Shown: one piece after another, positions 1 through 7,691 of the stretch
Position numbering within the stretch: position 1 is the first letter of the stretch
How the letters are laid out: every line of letters begins with the position of its first letter
Assembly (NCBI GenBank): GCA_964646885.1
Contig: CAZYFM010000085.1
Coordinates: 1 to 14,615 of the forward strand
DNA length: 14,615 bases
Direction of reading: 5' to 3'
Source: SZUA-430 sp964646885
GTDB taxonomy: Bacteria > Pseudomonadota > Alphaproteobacteria > Micropepsales > Micropepsaceae
Made by a program: the position numbers and the translations under genes
The notes under the pieces: model-generated
Database searches by the model: none
What the model saw: only the letters and a program-made list of their open reading frames with translations
What the model was told of the DNA's origin: nothing

Positions 1-53
1 CCAGTGCTAGCTTTGCGTACCGTCACTTATTGCACTGAAAACGAGGAGACCCC

Positions 54-1322
54 ATGACCAGGAATTTGCCACGCACGTTGTCTCCCGCGGGCCTTCGCGT
101 TGCGGACGCGACCGATCGCGCGGCGCTTGCGAATAATTTTGTGCAGGTTCGTGCGGCCAGTCTGGGTCTGGCGAGTCCCTTGAGCGTGGAGGATCAGTGC
201 GCGCAGTCGATGGCGGATGCGAGTCCAACAAAGTGGCACCTGGCGCATACGACTTGGTTCTTCGAGACCGTCATCCTGATGCCCCACACATCGTGCGAGC
301 CGTTTGACGCGTCCTTTCAGCGCCTATTCAACTCGTACTACGAGTCCCTGGGCACCCGTCATCCGAGGGCCCAGCGAGGGCTGCTCACACGTCCGGCGCT
401 GCGGCAAGTGCATCGGTATCGCGAGCACGTCGACGCCGCTGTCCTCCGGCTCATCGACAGCGCTGACAAGGACACCCTCAAGTGCGTAGCACCGCTGATT
501 GTTCTGGGCCTACATCATGAGCAGCAGCACCAAGAGCTCATTGTTACGGACGCTTTGCACCTGCTGTCATGCAACCCGCAGCTCCCGGCGTTTCGGGCAT
601 CTGGCGAGGAAGTGGTGCGTCCGCAGGCTCCTTCACGGGTCAGTTGGCTGGACGGACCCAGCGGTTTGGTGGAGATCGGCCACACCGGCGGAGGCTTTGC
701 GTTCGACAACGAATCTCCGCGACATCGTTGTTGGCTGGCGCCGTTCCACATTGCGGACCGCCTTGTGACATGTTCAGAGTACGCCGACTTCATTGCCGAC
801 GGGGGCTATGGGACTCCCGCTTTGTGGCTGTCGGAAGGCTGGGCGATGGTTCAGGCGCATGGATGGAAAGCGCCCGCCTACTGGATTGCGCCTGGAGACT
901 CCAGTGCGCCGACCGACGCGTGGCAGGTATTCGGCCTGTCCGGAGTCCGGCAGATGGATCCCGCATCTCCGGTCAGCCAGTTGAGTTTCTACGAGGCCGC
1001 TGCCTTTGCGCAATGGAGCGGTGCCCGGCTGCCGACAGAGGCTGAGTGGGAGTCGGCGGCCACGCTGCCAGAGATTCGACAGCTCACCGGCCATGTCTGG
1101 CAGTGGACCCGATCCTCCTTCGATCCGTACCCAGGCTTTAAGCCCTGGCCCGGAGCTGTCGGTGAGTACAACGGGAAGTTCATGATCGGCCAGGTTGTTC
1201 TCCGCGGGGCCAGCGTGGCCACCCCACCTGGCCACACCCGCATGACCTATCGCAACTTCTTCCCTCCCGCGAGCCGGTGGCAATTCAGCGGGCTGCGCCT
1301 CGCGCGAGACATCGCGTGTTGA
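54..1322 (+). CDS. egtB: EgtB-like hercynine sulfoxide synthase (ergothioneine biosynthesis), 422 aa
   Basis: Non-heme iron enzyme of the EgtB family, which joins hercynine to cysteine or gamma-glutamylcysteine with oxygen to give a hercynine sulfoxide, the central step of ergothioneine synthesis in the cytoplasm. The N-terminal half (about residues 25-175) is a DinB-like helical domain: KWHLAHTTWFFE supplies His65 and HHEQQHQE supplies His155 and His159, the expected three-histidine iron site. The C-terminal half (about 200-420) is the formylglycine-enzyme-like fold, seen in RLPTEAEWES, GHVWQWTRSSFDPYPGF and the final SGLRLARD. The length fits the family. The ATG at 54 follows GAGGAG (43-48) with 5 bases between. 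The methyltransferase EgtD, often adjacent, is not downstream; it may lie left of the window. Whether the thiol donor is cysteine or gamma-glutamylcysteine cannot be read from the sequence. Family assignment is firm; exact reaction is inferred. Confidence 0.93.
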   Translation: MTRNLPRTLSPAGLRVADATDRAALANNFVQVRAASLGLASPLSVEDQCAQSMADASPTKWHLAHTTWFFETVILMPHTSCEPFDASFQRLFNSYYESLGTRHPRAQRGLLTRPALRQVHRYREHVDAAVLRLIDSADKDTLKCVAPLIVLGLHHEQQHQELIVTDALHLLSCNPQLPAFRASGEEVVRPQAPSRVSWLDGPSGLVEIGHTGGGFAFDNESPRHRCWLAPFHIADRLVTCSEYADFIADGGYGTPALWLSEGWAMVQAHGWKAPAYWIAPGDSSAPTDAWQVFGLSGVRQMDPASPVSQLSFYEAAAFAQWSGARLPTEAEWESAATLPEIRQLTGHVWQWTRSSFDPYPGFKPWPGAVGEYNGKFMIGQVVLRGASVATPPGHTRMTYRNFFPPASRWQFSGLRLARDIAC

Positions 1323-1377
1323 CACCCGGCTGAATCAGAGGAGAGGACGCCCTGGAGCACCGAGTACGCCCTGCTCC

Positions 1378-1617
1378 TCACAAGGGGTAGCGCTGGACGA
1401 CGTGGGCAGGCTCGCCGCAACCCTTGCAAATGGCGCGTGCCAGCTCGGGCTCCAGCCGGCCGCCCCCAGTCCATGCAGTGTCGAAGTGCAAAAAGGTCAC
1501 ACCGGCATCCCAATCCGCGCCGCTCCAGCAGACTGCTTGGTCCGAAACAGGAAGCGTTTCGTCCGAGCCGCATGCTCCGCAGCGCAGTGTGTACCAGCAT
1601 CTGTCACTGAAGCTCAT
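1378..1617 (-). CDS. Small conserved-looking protein with two CxxC motifs (possible zinc ribbon), 79 aa
   Basis: I do not recognise a named family. The 79-residue product carries two CxxC pairs about 50 residues apart (RCGACG near residue 12 and CKGCGEP near residue 65), the usual layout of a small zinc-binding ribbon. It is rich in Trp and has a sensible soluble composition, unlike the Arg/Pro/Ala-rich products of neighbouring shadow frames. It lies 60 bp after the uracil-DNA glycosylase gene on the same strand, so the two could share a transcript, and it converges with egtB (55 bp between stops). Only a weak GTGGGG-type ribosome site is seen before the ATG at 1617. Function unknown; being a real gene is likely but not certain. 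Confidence 0.6.
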   Translation of the reverse strand: MSFSDRCWYTLRCGACGSDETLPVSDQAVCWSGADWDAGVTFLHFDTAWTGGGRLEPELARAICKGCGEPAHVVQRYPL

Positions 1618-1677
1618 GCGAACGGCCCCACCAGATCGGACGCGCCGGGCGGCATGTGAACGCTTGCGCGTCCCGGC

Positions 1678-2325
1678 TTAAGCCAGCGCATCTGCCACGC
1701 GCTGGCGAAGCATCGGAACGATCTCCGTGTCGAACCAGGGATTCTGCTTCAGCCAATTCTGATTGCGCGGCGAAGGATGCGGCAGCGTGATGAACTCCGG
1801 CGCATGTGACTTCCATGCGGCGACAGTCTCGGTAACAGTGGCATTTCCGCTTCCGCCGAGGTACTTCGCCAGGGCGTACTGTCCGATGAGGATGGTCAGT
1901 CGAATCTGCGGCATCGACGAGAGGATGCGTTCATGCCAAAGAGGCGCGCACTCGGGGCGTGGCGGCAGATCTCCGCTGCGGCCCCGGCCCGGATAGCAAA
2001 GGCCCATCGGCAGGATCGCGAACCGCCGCGCGTCATAGAACACGGATTCGTCGACCTCCAACCACTCCCTCAGCTTTCTGCCGCTCGCGTCCTGCCACGG
2101 AATGCCGCTTTCGTGAACTTTGAGGCCTGGTGCTTGGCCAACCATCAGTATGCGAGCGGACGGTGACATTCTCAGAATGGGTCGAGGACCCAGCGGAAGA
2201 TGCGCCTCGCAGACGCGGCAAGCCAGGATTTCGCTCAGAAGTGCCTCAACGCGGCTTGCCGGCGGCCGGGGCAGCGGTTTCGAAAGAGAACGAGGGTCGT
2301 TGCTGCAGCGGCGTTGACTGGACAT
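1678..2325 (-). CDS. Uracil-DNA glycosylase superfamily protein, probable Fe-S type, 215 aa
   Basis: Member of the uracil-DNA glycosylase superfamily, base-excision repair enzymes that remove uracil from DNA. Numbering from the ATG at 2325: motif A is GQAPG (63-67) followed by KVHESGIPW, and motif B is HPSPRN (183-188). Four cysteines are spaced as in family-4 enzymes that hold a 4Fe-4S cluster: Cys36 and Cys39 (CRVC), then Cys110 and Cys126 (C-x15-C). Motif A has Gln where canonical family-4 enzymes have Glu (GEAPG), so substrate range may differ. An upstream ATG at 2391 would add 22 basic residues unlike the family; neither start has a good ribosome site, so 2325 is chosen on homology-style grounds. 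Downstream on the same strand is the small CxxC protein. Superfamily call is strong; the exact family and uracil specificity are inference. Confidence 0.88.
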   Translation of the reverse strand: MSSQRRCSNDPRSLSKPLPRPPASRVEALLSEILACRVCEAHLPLGPRPILRMSPSARILMVGQAPGLKVHESGIPWQDASGRKLREWLEVDESVFYDARRFAILPMGLCYPGRGRSGDLPPRPECAPLWHERILSSMPQIRLTILIGQYALAKYLGGSGNATVTETVAAWKSHAPEFITLPHPSPRNQNWLKQNPWFDTEIVPMLRQRVADALA

Positions 2326-2670
2326 GGCGGTCTGGTTGCGAAAGGATCTTTGTCGCTGCGCGGCGAGGCGGCATCCCAAGCCTACGCTCATCGCGCACGA
2401 CCGGCAGCGCCTCGACGACGGTCAAGGACGCCCCGACACCTTTGCCGGACGCCCGAACGGACGCCCTCGCGAGAATCTGGCGGGACGCATTGCGATATGC
2501 GCAAGAACCGTACGACTTGTCTGGCGGCACACAGGACAATCGACGGGATTTTCACGCTCTTGGCGGAGAGAACCGCGCATAGGGAAGAACAACCAGAGCT
2601 GCTCAGTGCTGCAAGGCGCCGTACGGACTGAGAGACTCGGCAATGGAAGCCCTCGGGCCCACGGATGTAG
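2326..2670. other. 345-bp gene-free stretch between divergent UDG and LysR genes
   Basis: I see no convincing gene here on either strand. The open frames crossing it give Arg/Pro/Ala-rich products without recognisable motifs and without ribosome sites. It must hold the promoters of both divergent genes, but I find no clear -35/-10 pair. The one visible pattern is GGACGCCC three times at 2426-2433, 2447-2454 and 2459-2466, which may be chance in GC-rich DNA. No dyad strong enough to call a LysR site was found. It may also be a decayed gene; nothing in it can be named. Confidence 0.5.
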
Positions 2671-3633
2671 ATGACTGACCGTGTTGATGCGATGAACCTG
2701 TTCATCCGGGTGGCCAGAACGCGCAGCTTCTCGGTGGCCGCGCGGGAATGCGGCGTTTCGCAGCCGACAGTGTCCCGCGCGATAGCGAGCCTGGAACGGG
2801 AGCTCGGCGTTGCGCTACTCGCCCGTACGCCTCGTTCTGTGAACCTAACCGAGGCGGGAGCCGCCTACTTCTCACGCCTCGAGATTGCGCTGAACGCCCT
2901 CGACGAGGCCGCTGACGCGGTGCGCGGCTCGGGGGTGTTGAGTGGGACCTTGCGGATCGCGACGTCCTCGAGCTTCGGCCAGCGAGTGGTAATCCCAAGG
3001 CTTCCGGGCTTCATGGCGGCGCATCCGCAGTTGCGGGTGACCCTGCAACTAGAAGATCACCGGCAGGACCTGATTTCGCAGGGGATCGACGTGGCCCTGC
3101 GCTTCGGCGCGCTGGAGGATTCTTCCGCGGTCGCCCGCAAGATGCGCTCCTGGCCCAGGATCGCAGCCGCGTCGCCCGGCTACTTGGCCAAGGCCGGCGT
3201 TCCGCAAAATCCGGCGGACCTTGCCAGCTGCCAGGTGTTCGCCAGCCCTGCGAACAATGGCGCGGGATTGACCCTTCGCAAGGGCAGCCAAGTCGCGTCC
3301 GTGAAGGTTGATTGCCGCGCGAACGTATCGACGAATGAGGGGCGCATTGCGGCCGCCGTGGCGGGGATGGGCATCGTGATCTCCACGTCCGGGAGTTGCG
3401 CCCAGGAGATCGCCGACGGCGTGCTGGTGCGGGTCCTGGAAGAATGGGATCTAGGCCAAGTCGATCTCCATGCGGTCTACGCGGTGGGACGCCAAGCCAA
3501 GCCTGCCGCACGCGCCTTCACCGAGTTTTTGCTGGCTGAACTCGCACGACTCCCGCGGCATCAGCCGCGGCTCGGAAAAGCGGGGTCTTCCGCGGTGGCG
3601 TTTGGCAACCCCGGCAGCGCGCCGCCAGACTGA
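2671..3633 (+). CDS. LysR family transcriptional regulator, 320 aa
   Basis: DNA-binding regulator of the LysR family. Residues about 8-66 form the winged helix (SFSVAARECGVSQPTVSRAIASLERELGVALLAR), followed by the linker helix (TEAGAAYFSRLEIALNALDEA) and the periplasmic-protein-like effector domain (about 92-290). The opening DRVDAMNLFIRVARTRSFS is typical of the large CrgA-like subgroup common in proteobacteria. The tail after about residue 295 (RLPRHQPRLG onward) extends beyond the usual domain and contains a perfect hairpin at DNA level. The ATG directly follows a TAG, with only a weak GGA upstream, so the ATG of Met8 is an alternative start. It diverges from the UDG gene across 345 bp and converges with glnS (5 bp between stops). 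Neither neighbour is an obvious metabolic target, so its effector and regulon are unknown. Confidence 0.92.
   Translation: MTDRVDAMNLFIRVARTRSFSVAARECGVSQPTVSRAIASLERELGVALLARTPRSVNLTEAGAAYFSRLEIALNALDEAADAVRGSGVLSGTLRIATSSSFGQRVVIPRLPGFMAAHPQLRVTLQLEDHRQDLISQGIDVALRFGALEDSSAVARKMRSWPRIAAASPGYLAKAGVPQNPADLASCQVFASPANNGAGLTLRKGSQVASVKVDCRANVSTNEGRIAAAVAGMGIVISTSGSCAQEIADGVLVRVLEEWDLGQVDLHAVYAVGRQAKPAARAFTEFLLAELARLPRHQPRLGKAGSSAVAFGNPGSAPPD
3553..3570 (+). other. Perfect hairpin in the 3' end of the LysR gene
   Basis: CCGCGGC, loop ATCA, GCCGCGG: a 7-bp all-GC stem with a 4-base loop inside the codons of the non-conserved LysR tail, 63 bp before its stop. There is no T-run after it, so it is not a standard intrinsic terminator. 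It might slow or end read-through between the convergent LysR and glnS genes, or be a by-product of GC-rich coding sequence. Confidence 0.3.
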
Positions 3634-3638
3634 ACTGT

Positions 3639-5453
3639 TCAAGTCTTCTCGATGAAACCGAACGTCTCCTTCAGCGTCGTGACTCGGTTGAACACCAATC
3701 TGCCTTGGCTTGGCTCGTGGTCCACCATGTCGGCCACGAAGTAGCCCAGACGCTCGAATTGGAAACTCTCCTCACACGCGACCTCGCTAAGTGACGGCTC
3801 GACGTAGGCCGTAACGGAACGGGCACTAGCGGGATTGAGTTCGGTCAGGAAGGAATGGCTGTCGGCGCCAGGTTGGGGAACGGTGAACAGATGGTCATAA
3901 AGGCGCACTTCTGCTTTTACGCCGTCGGATGCACCCACCCAGGTGATGGTGCCTTTGATCTTGATGGCCGCCGCGCCCACCGAGCCGCTTTTTGTCTCCG
4001 GCAATACCTCGGCGTGGACCTCGACCACCTCGCCTGCATTCGTCCTGACGGCACCCGTGCATCGCACGGCGTACCCGAACTTCAACCGCACGGTATTCCC
4101 GGGAAACAGGCGAAAAAAATCCGAGCCGGGCGAGTCGGAGTAATCCCCACGCTCAATCCACAGGTCACGGCCGAATGCAAAGGAGCGCTGGCCGCGCTCC
4201 GGTTCTCGGGGATGGACGGGTGCGGAGCAGGATTCAAGATGCCCTGTCCCCATGATCTCGTCCCAGTTGGTGATGATGAGGCGAACGGGGTCCAGCACCG
4301 CCATGGCACGAGCGGCCTTCGGTTCCAGGTCGTCCCGCAAGGCGCCTTCAAGGACGGAGTAGTCGATCCAGCTGTAGTCCTTGCTCACCCCGATGCGGTC
4401 CGCAAAGAGCCGGAGAGCACTTGGCGTGAAGCCGCGGCGCCGCAACCCGACGATCGTGGGCATCCGTGGATCGTCCCAGCCGTCCACGTGTCCCTCGTCC
4501 ACCAGTTGCTTGAGCTTGCGTTTGCTGGTGACCACATGCGTTAGGTTCAGCCGAGCGAATTCATATTGGCGCGGCGGCGGAGTGTTGATCAGTCCGCCTT
4601 GCGCCAAGTGCAGGAGCAGCCACTCGTAGAACGGCCGCTGGTCCTCGAATTCCAGCGTGGCAATGCTGTGCGTGATGTTCTCCAGGGCATCTTCGATGGG
4701 GTGCGCGAAGGTGTACATCGGATAGATGCACCACTTGTCGCCGCTGCTATGGTGGTGCGCGTACTTGATGCGGTAGAGGGTGGGATCCCGCAGGTTTATG
4801 TTCGGGCTCGCCATGTCAATTTTTGCCCGCAGGATCGCAACCCCTTCGGCCAGTTTTCCGGCGCGCATCTCCTGAAAGCGCAGAAGGTTTTCGCCGGGAC
4901 TGCGGTCTCGAAAGGGGCTGTCTACGCCTGGCCTGGCGAAGTCCCCGCGATGGGCGCGCAGCTGCTCCACACTCTGCTCATCGACGTAGGCGAGGCCTGC
5001 GTCAATGAGGTATTCGGCCGCGCGGTACATGAAATCGAAATAGTCGCTGGCCTGGTAGACATGGTTGCCGCCTGACGTCTCCCAGTCGAAGCCAAGCCAC
5101 CGTACGGCGTCCTTGATGCCGGCGACATACTCGAGGTTTTCGTTCTCCGGGTTCGTGTCATCGAACCGGAGGTGGCAAGCGCCTTGGTATTCCCGTGCCA
5201 AGCCGAAGTTCACGCTGATGCTCTTCGCATGGCCGATGTGCAGGTAGCCGTTGGGTTCCGGCGGAAAGCGCGTGCGAATTCGAGCCCAGTCCTGGGTCCC
5301 GAGGGAATGATGGCGGGCGTCGCCGGGGCTGCCGCCCCAGCGACGCGCCGAGTACGTTTGACGTTCGAGGTCCTGGTTGATGGCTTGACGAAGGAAGTTG
5401 CCGGGTGGACCTGCCTGAGTCGAGGTTCGTGAGCGCTGCTTCAGAGACACCAT
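3639..5453 (-). CDS. glnS: Glutamine--tRNA ligase (GlnRS), 604 aa
   Basis: Class I aminoacyl-tRNA synthetase that charges tRNA-Gln with glutamine in the cytoplasm using ATP. The catalytic core shows TRFPPEPNGYLHIGHAKS (HIGH at 72-75), the CHLRFDDTNPE block, and a KMSKS-type loop VTSKRKL near residue 308 where E. coli has VMSKRKL. WDDPRMPTIVGLRRRGFTP follows, then the C-terminal anticodon-binding beta barrels (about 385-600). It is about 50 residues longer than the E. coli enzyme (554). Part of the excess is a segment between NFLRQAINQDLERQTY and RIRTRFPPEPNG that contains RRWGGSPGDARHH; as I recall similar segments occur in Burkholderiales GlnRS, so this is probably normal. The ATG at 5453 directly follows GGAAAGG, unusually close for a ribosome site. 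It converges with LysR and lies 118 bp downstream of a Bug gene on the same strand. Confidence 0.97.
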   Translation of the reverse strand: MVSLKQRSRTSTQAGPPGNFLRQAINQDLERQTYSARRWGGSPGDARHHSLGTQDWARIRTRFPPEPNGYLHIGHAKSISVNFGLAREYQGACHLRFDDTNPENENLEYVAGIKDAVRWLGFDWETSGGNHVYQASDYFDFMYRAAEYLIDAGLAYVDEQSVEQLRAHRGDFARPGVDSPFRDRSPGENLLRFQEMRAGKLAEGVAILRAKIDMASPNINLRDPTLYRIKYAHHHSSGDKWCIYPMYTFAHPIEDALENITHSIATLEFEDQRPFYEWLLLHLAQGGLINTPPPRQYEFARLNLTHVVTSKRKLKQLVDEGHVDGWDDPRMPTIVGLRRRGFTPSALRLFADRIGVSKDYSWIDYSVLEGALRDDLEPKAARAMAVLDPVRLIITNWDEIMGTGHLESCSAPVHPREPERGQRSFAFGRDLWIERGDYSDSPGSDFFRLFPGNTVRLKFGYAVRCTGAVRTNAGEVVEVHAEVLPETKSGSVGAAAIKIKGTITWVGASDGVKAEVRLYDHLFTVPQPGADSHSFLTELNPASARSVTAYVEPSLSEVACEESFQFERLGYFVADMVDHEPSQGRLVFNRVTTLKETFGFIEKT

Positions 5454-5473
5454 CCTTTCCGCGGGTTCATCGG

Positions 5474-5502
5474 GTGGTATCTAAGAATGATGACACCGTC
5501 AA
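5474..5502 (-). promoter_or_regulatory. Weak candidate glnS promoter
   Basis: On the minus strand TTGACG (5497-5502) is followed after 17 bp by TACCAC (5474-5479), in the 118-bp gap upstream of glnS. The -35 matches 5 of 6 consensus bases, the -10 only 3 of 6, so this is tentative. Its position would leave a leader of about 15 bases before the ATG. Confidence 0.25.
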
Positions 5503-5546
5503 GTCGCATGCGCAGGCCGGTGGATGGTCCTATCCCTGCTCTGCGA

Positions 5547-5573
5547 GATCGGGGGGTTGGGCCGGGTCCGATC
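5547..5573 (-). terminator. Possible hairpin at the end of the first Bug gene
   Basis: GATCGG (5547-5552) pairs with CCGATC (5568-5573) around a 15-base GC-rich loop, and the stem overlaps the stop codon of the Bug gene that ends at 5572. There is no T-run downstream on the minus strand. It could weakly limit read-through into glnS, but it does not meet the usual criteria of an intrinsic terminator. Confidence 0.25.
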
Positions 5574-6546
5574 ACGCTTTCCGGCGAAGGCCCAGAAACT
5601 CCAGCAGCTCGCCCTCACTCTTGATCTTGTCTTCCATGTACCTGTGGTAAGCCGTCGGACCTAGGTAGTTGACGCGCATGTCGTAGAAGTCGAGCGCGCG
5701 AAGCACGCCCTGGTCCTGCATGCAAGCGGCGAAGGCTGCGTCCAGTTTCCGCACGATGGCCGGGTCCATTCCCGCCGGCCCGGCGATCCCGAAAGGCCCG
5801 TCGATATTGAAGTGGAACCCGAGTTCACGCAGCGTCGGAACCGTGGGCCATTTTTTGGAGCGCTCGTCGGTACCCATTGCGAGCAGGCGCATCTTGCCCG
5901 AGTCGACGTGCTGCGCCCAAGAGCTCGCATCAACCTGCACCATCACGTGGTGGCCGAGGACGGCCTGCAGCACGTCGGCTGGCCGGGCGAATGGCACGAA
6001 ACTCAGCGAGACTCGCGCCTGCTGGGCGATGCGCTCCATACTCAGGTGCATACCCGTGCCAGGTCCCAGCGCCGCGTAAGTGACCTCGCCGGGATGAGCC
6101 TTCGCATACGCAAGCAAGTCCGCAAGCGATTTGAACGGTGAGTCCGCAGGGACTGCGATCCCCATCGTGAAATCCGTCAACATCGAGATGTACGTGAAGT
6201 CCTTCAGCGGATCCCATGACGTCTTCTGCATCAGGGGCTGCCGCCCAATCGACATCGCGATGAAGGCCAATGTATAGCCGTCGGGCTTGTCCTTCGCCGC
6301 CATCGTGGCCGGACCGAGCGTCCCGCCGGCACCCGGTCTATTCGTGATGACGACAGGTTGCCCGAGCAGTTTGGCGAGCGGGAGTGCAATGGCACGGCCC
6401 ACCATGTCGACCACGCCACCTGCGCCGTAGCCGACGATCAATTCGATTGGCCGGCTGGGAAAGGCGTCTGCGGCGCCGAATACAGAAGGAACCGCACCGG
6501 CCGAGGCCGATACGACGAGCGAGGAAAACTGGCGGCGAGTGAGCAT
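5572..6546 (-). CDS. Bug-family (TctC-like) periplasmic solute receptor, 324 aa
   Basis: Extracytoplasmic receptor of the Bug family, related to TctC of the tripartite tricarboxylate transporters; known members bind carboxylic acids, amino acids or aromatic acids. The leader MLTRRQFSSLV has a twin-arginine-like RRQF motif, and cleavage is plausible after FGAADA. Mature start FPSRPIELIVGYGAGGVVDMVGRAIA and the NRPGAGGTLGPATMA block are family hallmarks, as are TYAALGPGTGMHLSMERIAQQA and WPTVPTLRELGF. The start at 6546 is set by AGGAGAT (6553-6559) 6 bases upstream; the frame is open further to 6645, but that adds 33 residues without leader character. It lies 185 bp behind the second Bug gene on the same strand. 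No TctA/TctB genes are present, as is usual for orphan Bug genes. Ligand unknown. Confidence 0.93.
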   Translation of the reverse strand: MLTRRQFSSLVVSASAGAVPSVFGAADAFPSRPIELIVGYGAGGVVDMVGRAIALPLAKLLGQPVVITNRPGAGGTLGPATMAAKDKPDGYTLAFIAMSIGRQPLMQKTSWDPLKDFTYISMLTDFTMGIAVPADSPFKSLADLLAYAKAHPGEVTYAALGPGTGMHLSMERIAQQARVSLSFVPFARPADVLQAVLGHHVMVQVDASSWAQHVDSGKMRLLAMGTDERSKKWPTVPTLRELGFHFNIDGPFGIAGPAGMDPAIVRKLDAAFAACMQDQGVLRALDFYDMRVNYLGPTAYHRYMEDKIKSEGELLEFLGLRRKA

Positions 6547-6552
6547 CCGTGT

Positions 6553-6559
6553 GATCTCC
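6553..6559 (-). promoter_or_regulatory. Ribosome binding site deciding the start of the first Bug gene
   Basis: On the minus strand AGGAGAT lies 6 bases before the ATG at 6546. It selects the start that gives a proper export leader, against the longer open frame to 6645. Confidence 0.75.
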
Positions 6560-6659
6560 TGGAATTGCGTGAGGTGGTTCGGCCTGCTTGTCCTGTGAGC
6601 GAACCGCGTTGCCTTACTGCAGCCGCCGGCCGCGCCGGCCACCAACAGACGTGCTCTTT

Positions 6660-6676
6660 ATGTCCGAAGCGGACAT
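6660..6676. repeat. Perfect 17-bp inverted repeat between the two Bug genes
   Basis: ATGTCCGAAGCGGACAT: 7-bp arms around AAG. It lies 114-130 bp upstream of the first Bug gene start and about 55 bp after the stop of the second. The core CCGAAGCGG is the same as in the inverted repeat at 6719-6733, but the outer arms differ and still pair. It may be an operator half of a paired site, a transcript hairpin, or a copy of a dispersed hairpin family. No T-run follows on the minus strand. Confidence 0.55.
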
Positions 6677-6718
6677 TTGCGCAGGAACCCGGTCTTGTTG
6701 CTGCCTTTGACCAGACCC

Positions 6719-6733
6719 GAGCCGAAGCGGCTC
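6719..6733. repeat. Perfect 15-bp inverted repeat over the second Bug gene's stop codon
   Basis: GAGCCGAAGCGGCTC: 6-bp arms around AAG. It overlaps the TGA at 6732-6734 of the Bug gene on the minus strand. It shares the core CCGAAGCGG with the repeat at 6660-6676, centres 58 bp apart. A further near-palindrome, CCGGCTTGAAGCCGG (6740-6754), sits just inside the same gene's 3' end. Together they make a run of hairpins at this 3' end, suggesting transcript-end formation or protection. Confidence 0.5.
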
Positions 6734-7691
6734 ACTCTTCCGGCTTGAAGCCGGAACTCCTGACGATGGGGTTCCAAAAAAGAAACTCCTGCTTCTGCAA
6801 TGCCGCGAGCTCTGAGGATGTGCTCGGCGCTGAAACCATGCCGAGACCGAGCAGTTTCGTGATCACCTGGGGAGTCATCAACGCCTTCTGAACTGCGGCG
6901 TTCAGATCAGCGAGCCGGGCCGCAGGGATGCCCTTGGGGCCATAAAGGCCGTTCCACCCCGGGACAACCACGGGAATCCCTGCCTCCTGGAAGGTCTGTA
7001 CCTCCGGCACGAGCGTGCTGCGTTCCGCGCCGGCCGTGCCGATGATGCGCAGTTGCCCCGTGCGGTGCTGCTGCAGGGAATCGGCCATGGTCGCGACCAT
7101 CGCGGGAACACGGCCCGCGATCAGGTCGGGCAGAGCCTGGGCCGAACCCTTGTAGGGAACGTGTGCTCCGGGTGCACCGGCCGCTCGATGGAAAGCGACG
7201 CCGACGAAGTGGGGCGTAGTGCCGGCGCCCGCGGACGAATAGATCGCGTTCGCTGGATGCGCAGCGACCCAGCTCACATATTCGGCAAGGTTGCGTGCCG
7301 GTGTGCCGGGTCCGACGGTGAGCGCGTAGTCGAAGGTGATCAGGCGGGAAATGGGAGTGAAATCGTCGACAGGGTCGTATCGCAGGTTCTTGTAGACATA
7401 CGGGAATAGCGTGAGTGAGCCTTGCGGCGCCACCACGAAAATGTCTTCACCGGGCTTTGAGGCACGGACAAGCTCCATCGCCAGTCGTCCGCCCGCGCCG
7501 GGCCTGTTGTCCACGATGACCGAGCGCCCTAGAACGTCCTGCAGCGCGGCCGCGACGATCCGTGCCAGCATGTCCGTGGAGCCACCTGCCTGGAATCCCG
7601 CGAGGAGGCGAATGGGCGGCTGGGCGTCGGCCCATGCTCCGACGCCCACCATGCTGGCGGCACCGGCGCTCAAGAAATGCCTACGTTTCAT
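6732..7691 (-). CDS. Bug-family (TctC-like) periplasmic solute receptor, 319 aa
   Basis: Second Bug receptor. The leader MKRRHFLSAGAASMVGVGAWADA has a twin-arginine motif (RRHFL) and a cleavable AxA end. The mature protein begins QPPIRLLAGFQAGGSTDMLARIVA and carries NRPGAGGRLAMELV, YDPVDDFTPISRL, YSSAGAGTTPHFVGVAF, VPYKGSAQALPDLIAGRVPAMV and LVPEVQTFQEAGIP, the standard order of family blocks. The ATG at 7691 starts exactly at the twin-arginine leader; an in-frame ATG at 7703 would add four residues, and neither has a strong ribosome site. It diverges from an IclR gene with 223 bp between starts, a common arrangement in which the IclR protein controls the receptor gene. It is only distantly similar to the first Bug protein, so recent tandem duplication is unlikely. 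Ligand unknown. Confidence 0.93.
   Translation of the reverse strand: MKRRHFLSAGAASMVGVGAWADAQPPIRLLAGFQAGGSTDMLARIVAAALQDVLGRSVIVDNRPGAGGRLAMELVRASKPGEDIFVVAPQGSLTLFPYVYKNLRYDPVDDFTPISRLITFDYALTVGPGTPARNLAEYVSWVAAHPANAIYSSAGAGTTPHFVGVAFHRAAGAPGAHVPYKGSAQALPDLIAGRVPAMVATMADSLQQHRTGQLRIIGTAGAERSTLVPEVQTFQEAGIPVVVPGWNGLYGPKGIPAARLADLNAAVQKALMTPQVITKLLGLGMVSAPSTSSELAALQKQEFLFWNPIVRSSGFKPEE

Noticed and set aside
774..1325. 183-residue frame antisense to egtB
   Set aside because: No motifs; the sense strand carries the conserved EgtB C-terminal domain.
1354..1377. GGAGCA-N12-TGCTCC dyad between egtB and the small CxxC gene as a terminator
   Set aside because: The stem is only 6 bp with a long loop and no T-run; too weak to call.
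3855..4544. 229-residue frame antisense to glnS
   Set aside because: No recognisable motif and fully inside a clear GlnRS gene; a GC-rich shadow frame.
6547..6645. N-terminal extension of the first Bug gene to 6645
   Set aside because: It adds 33 residues ahead of a clear RR leader, and AGGAGAT supports the ATG at 6546.
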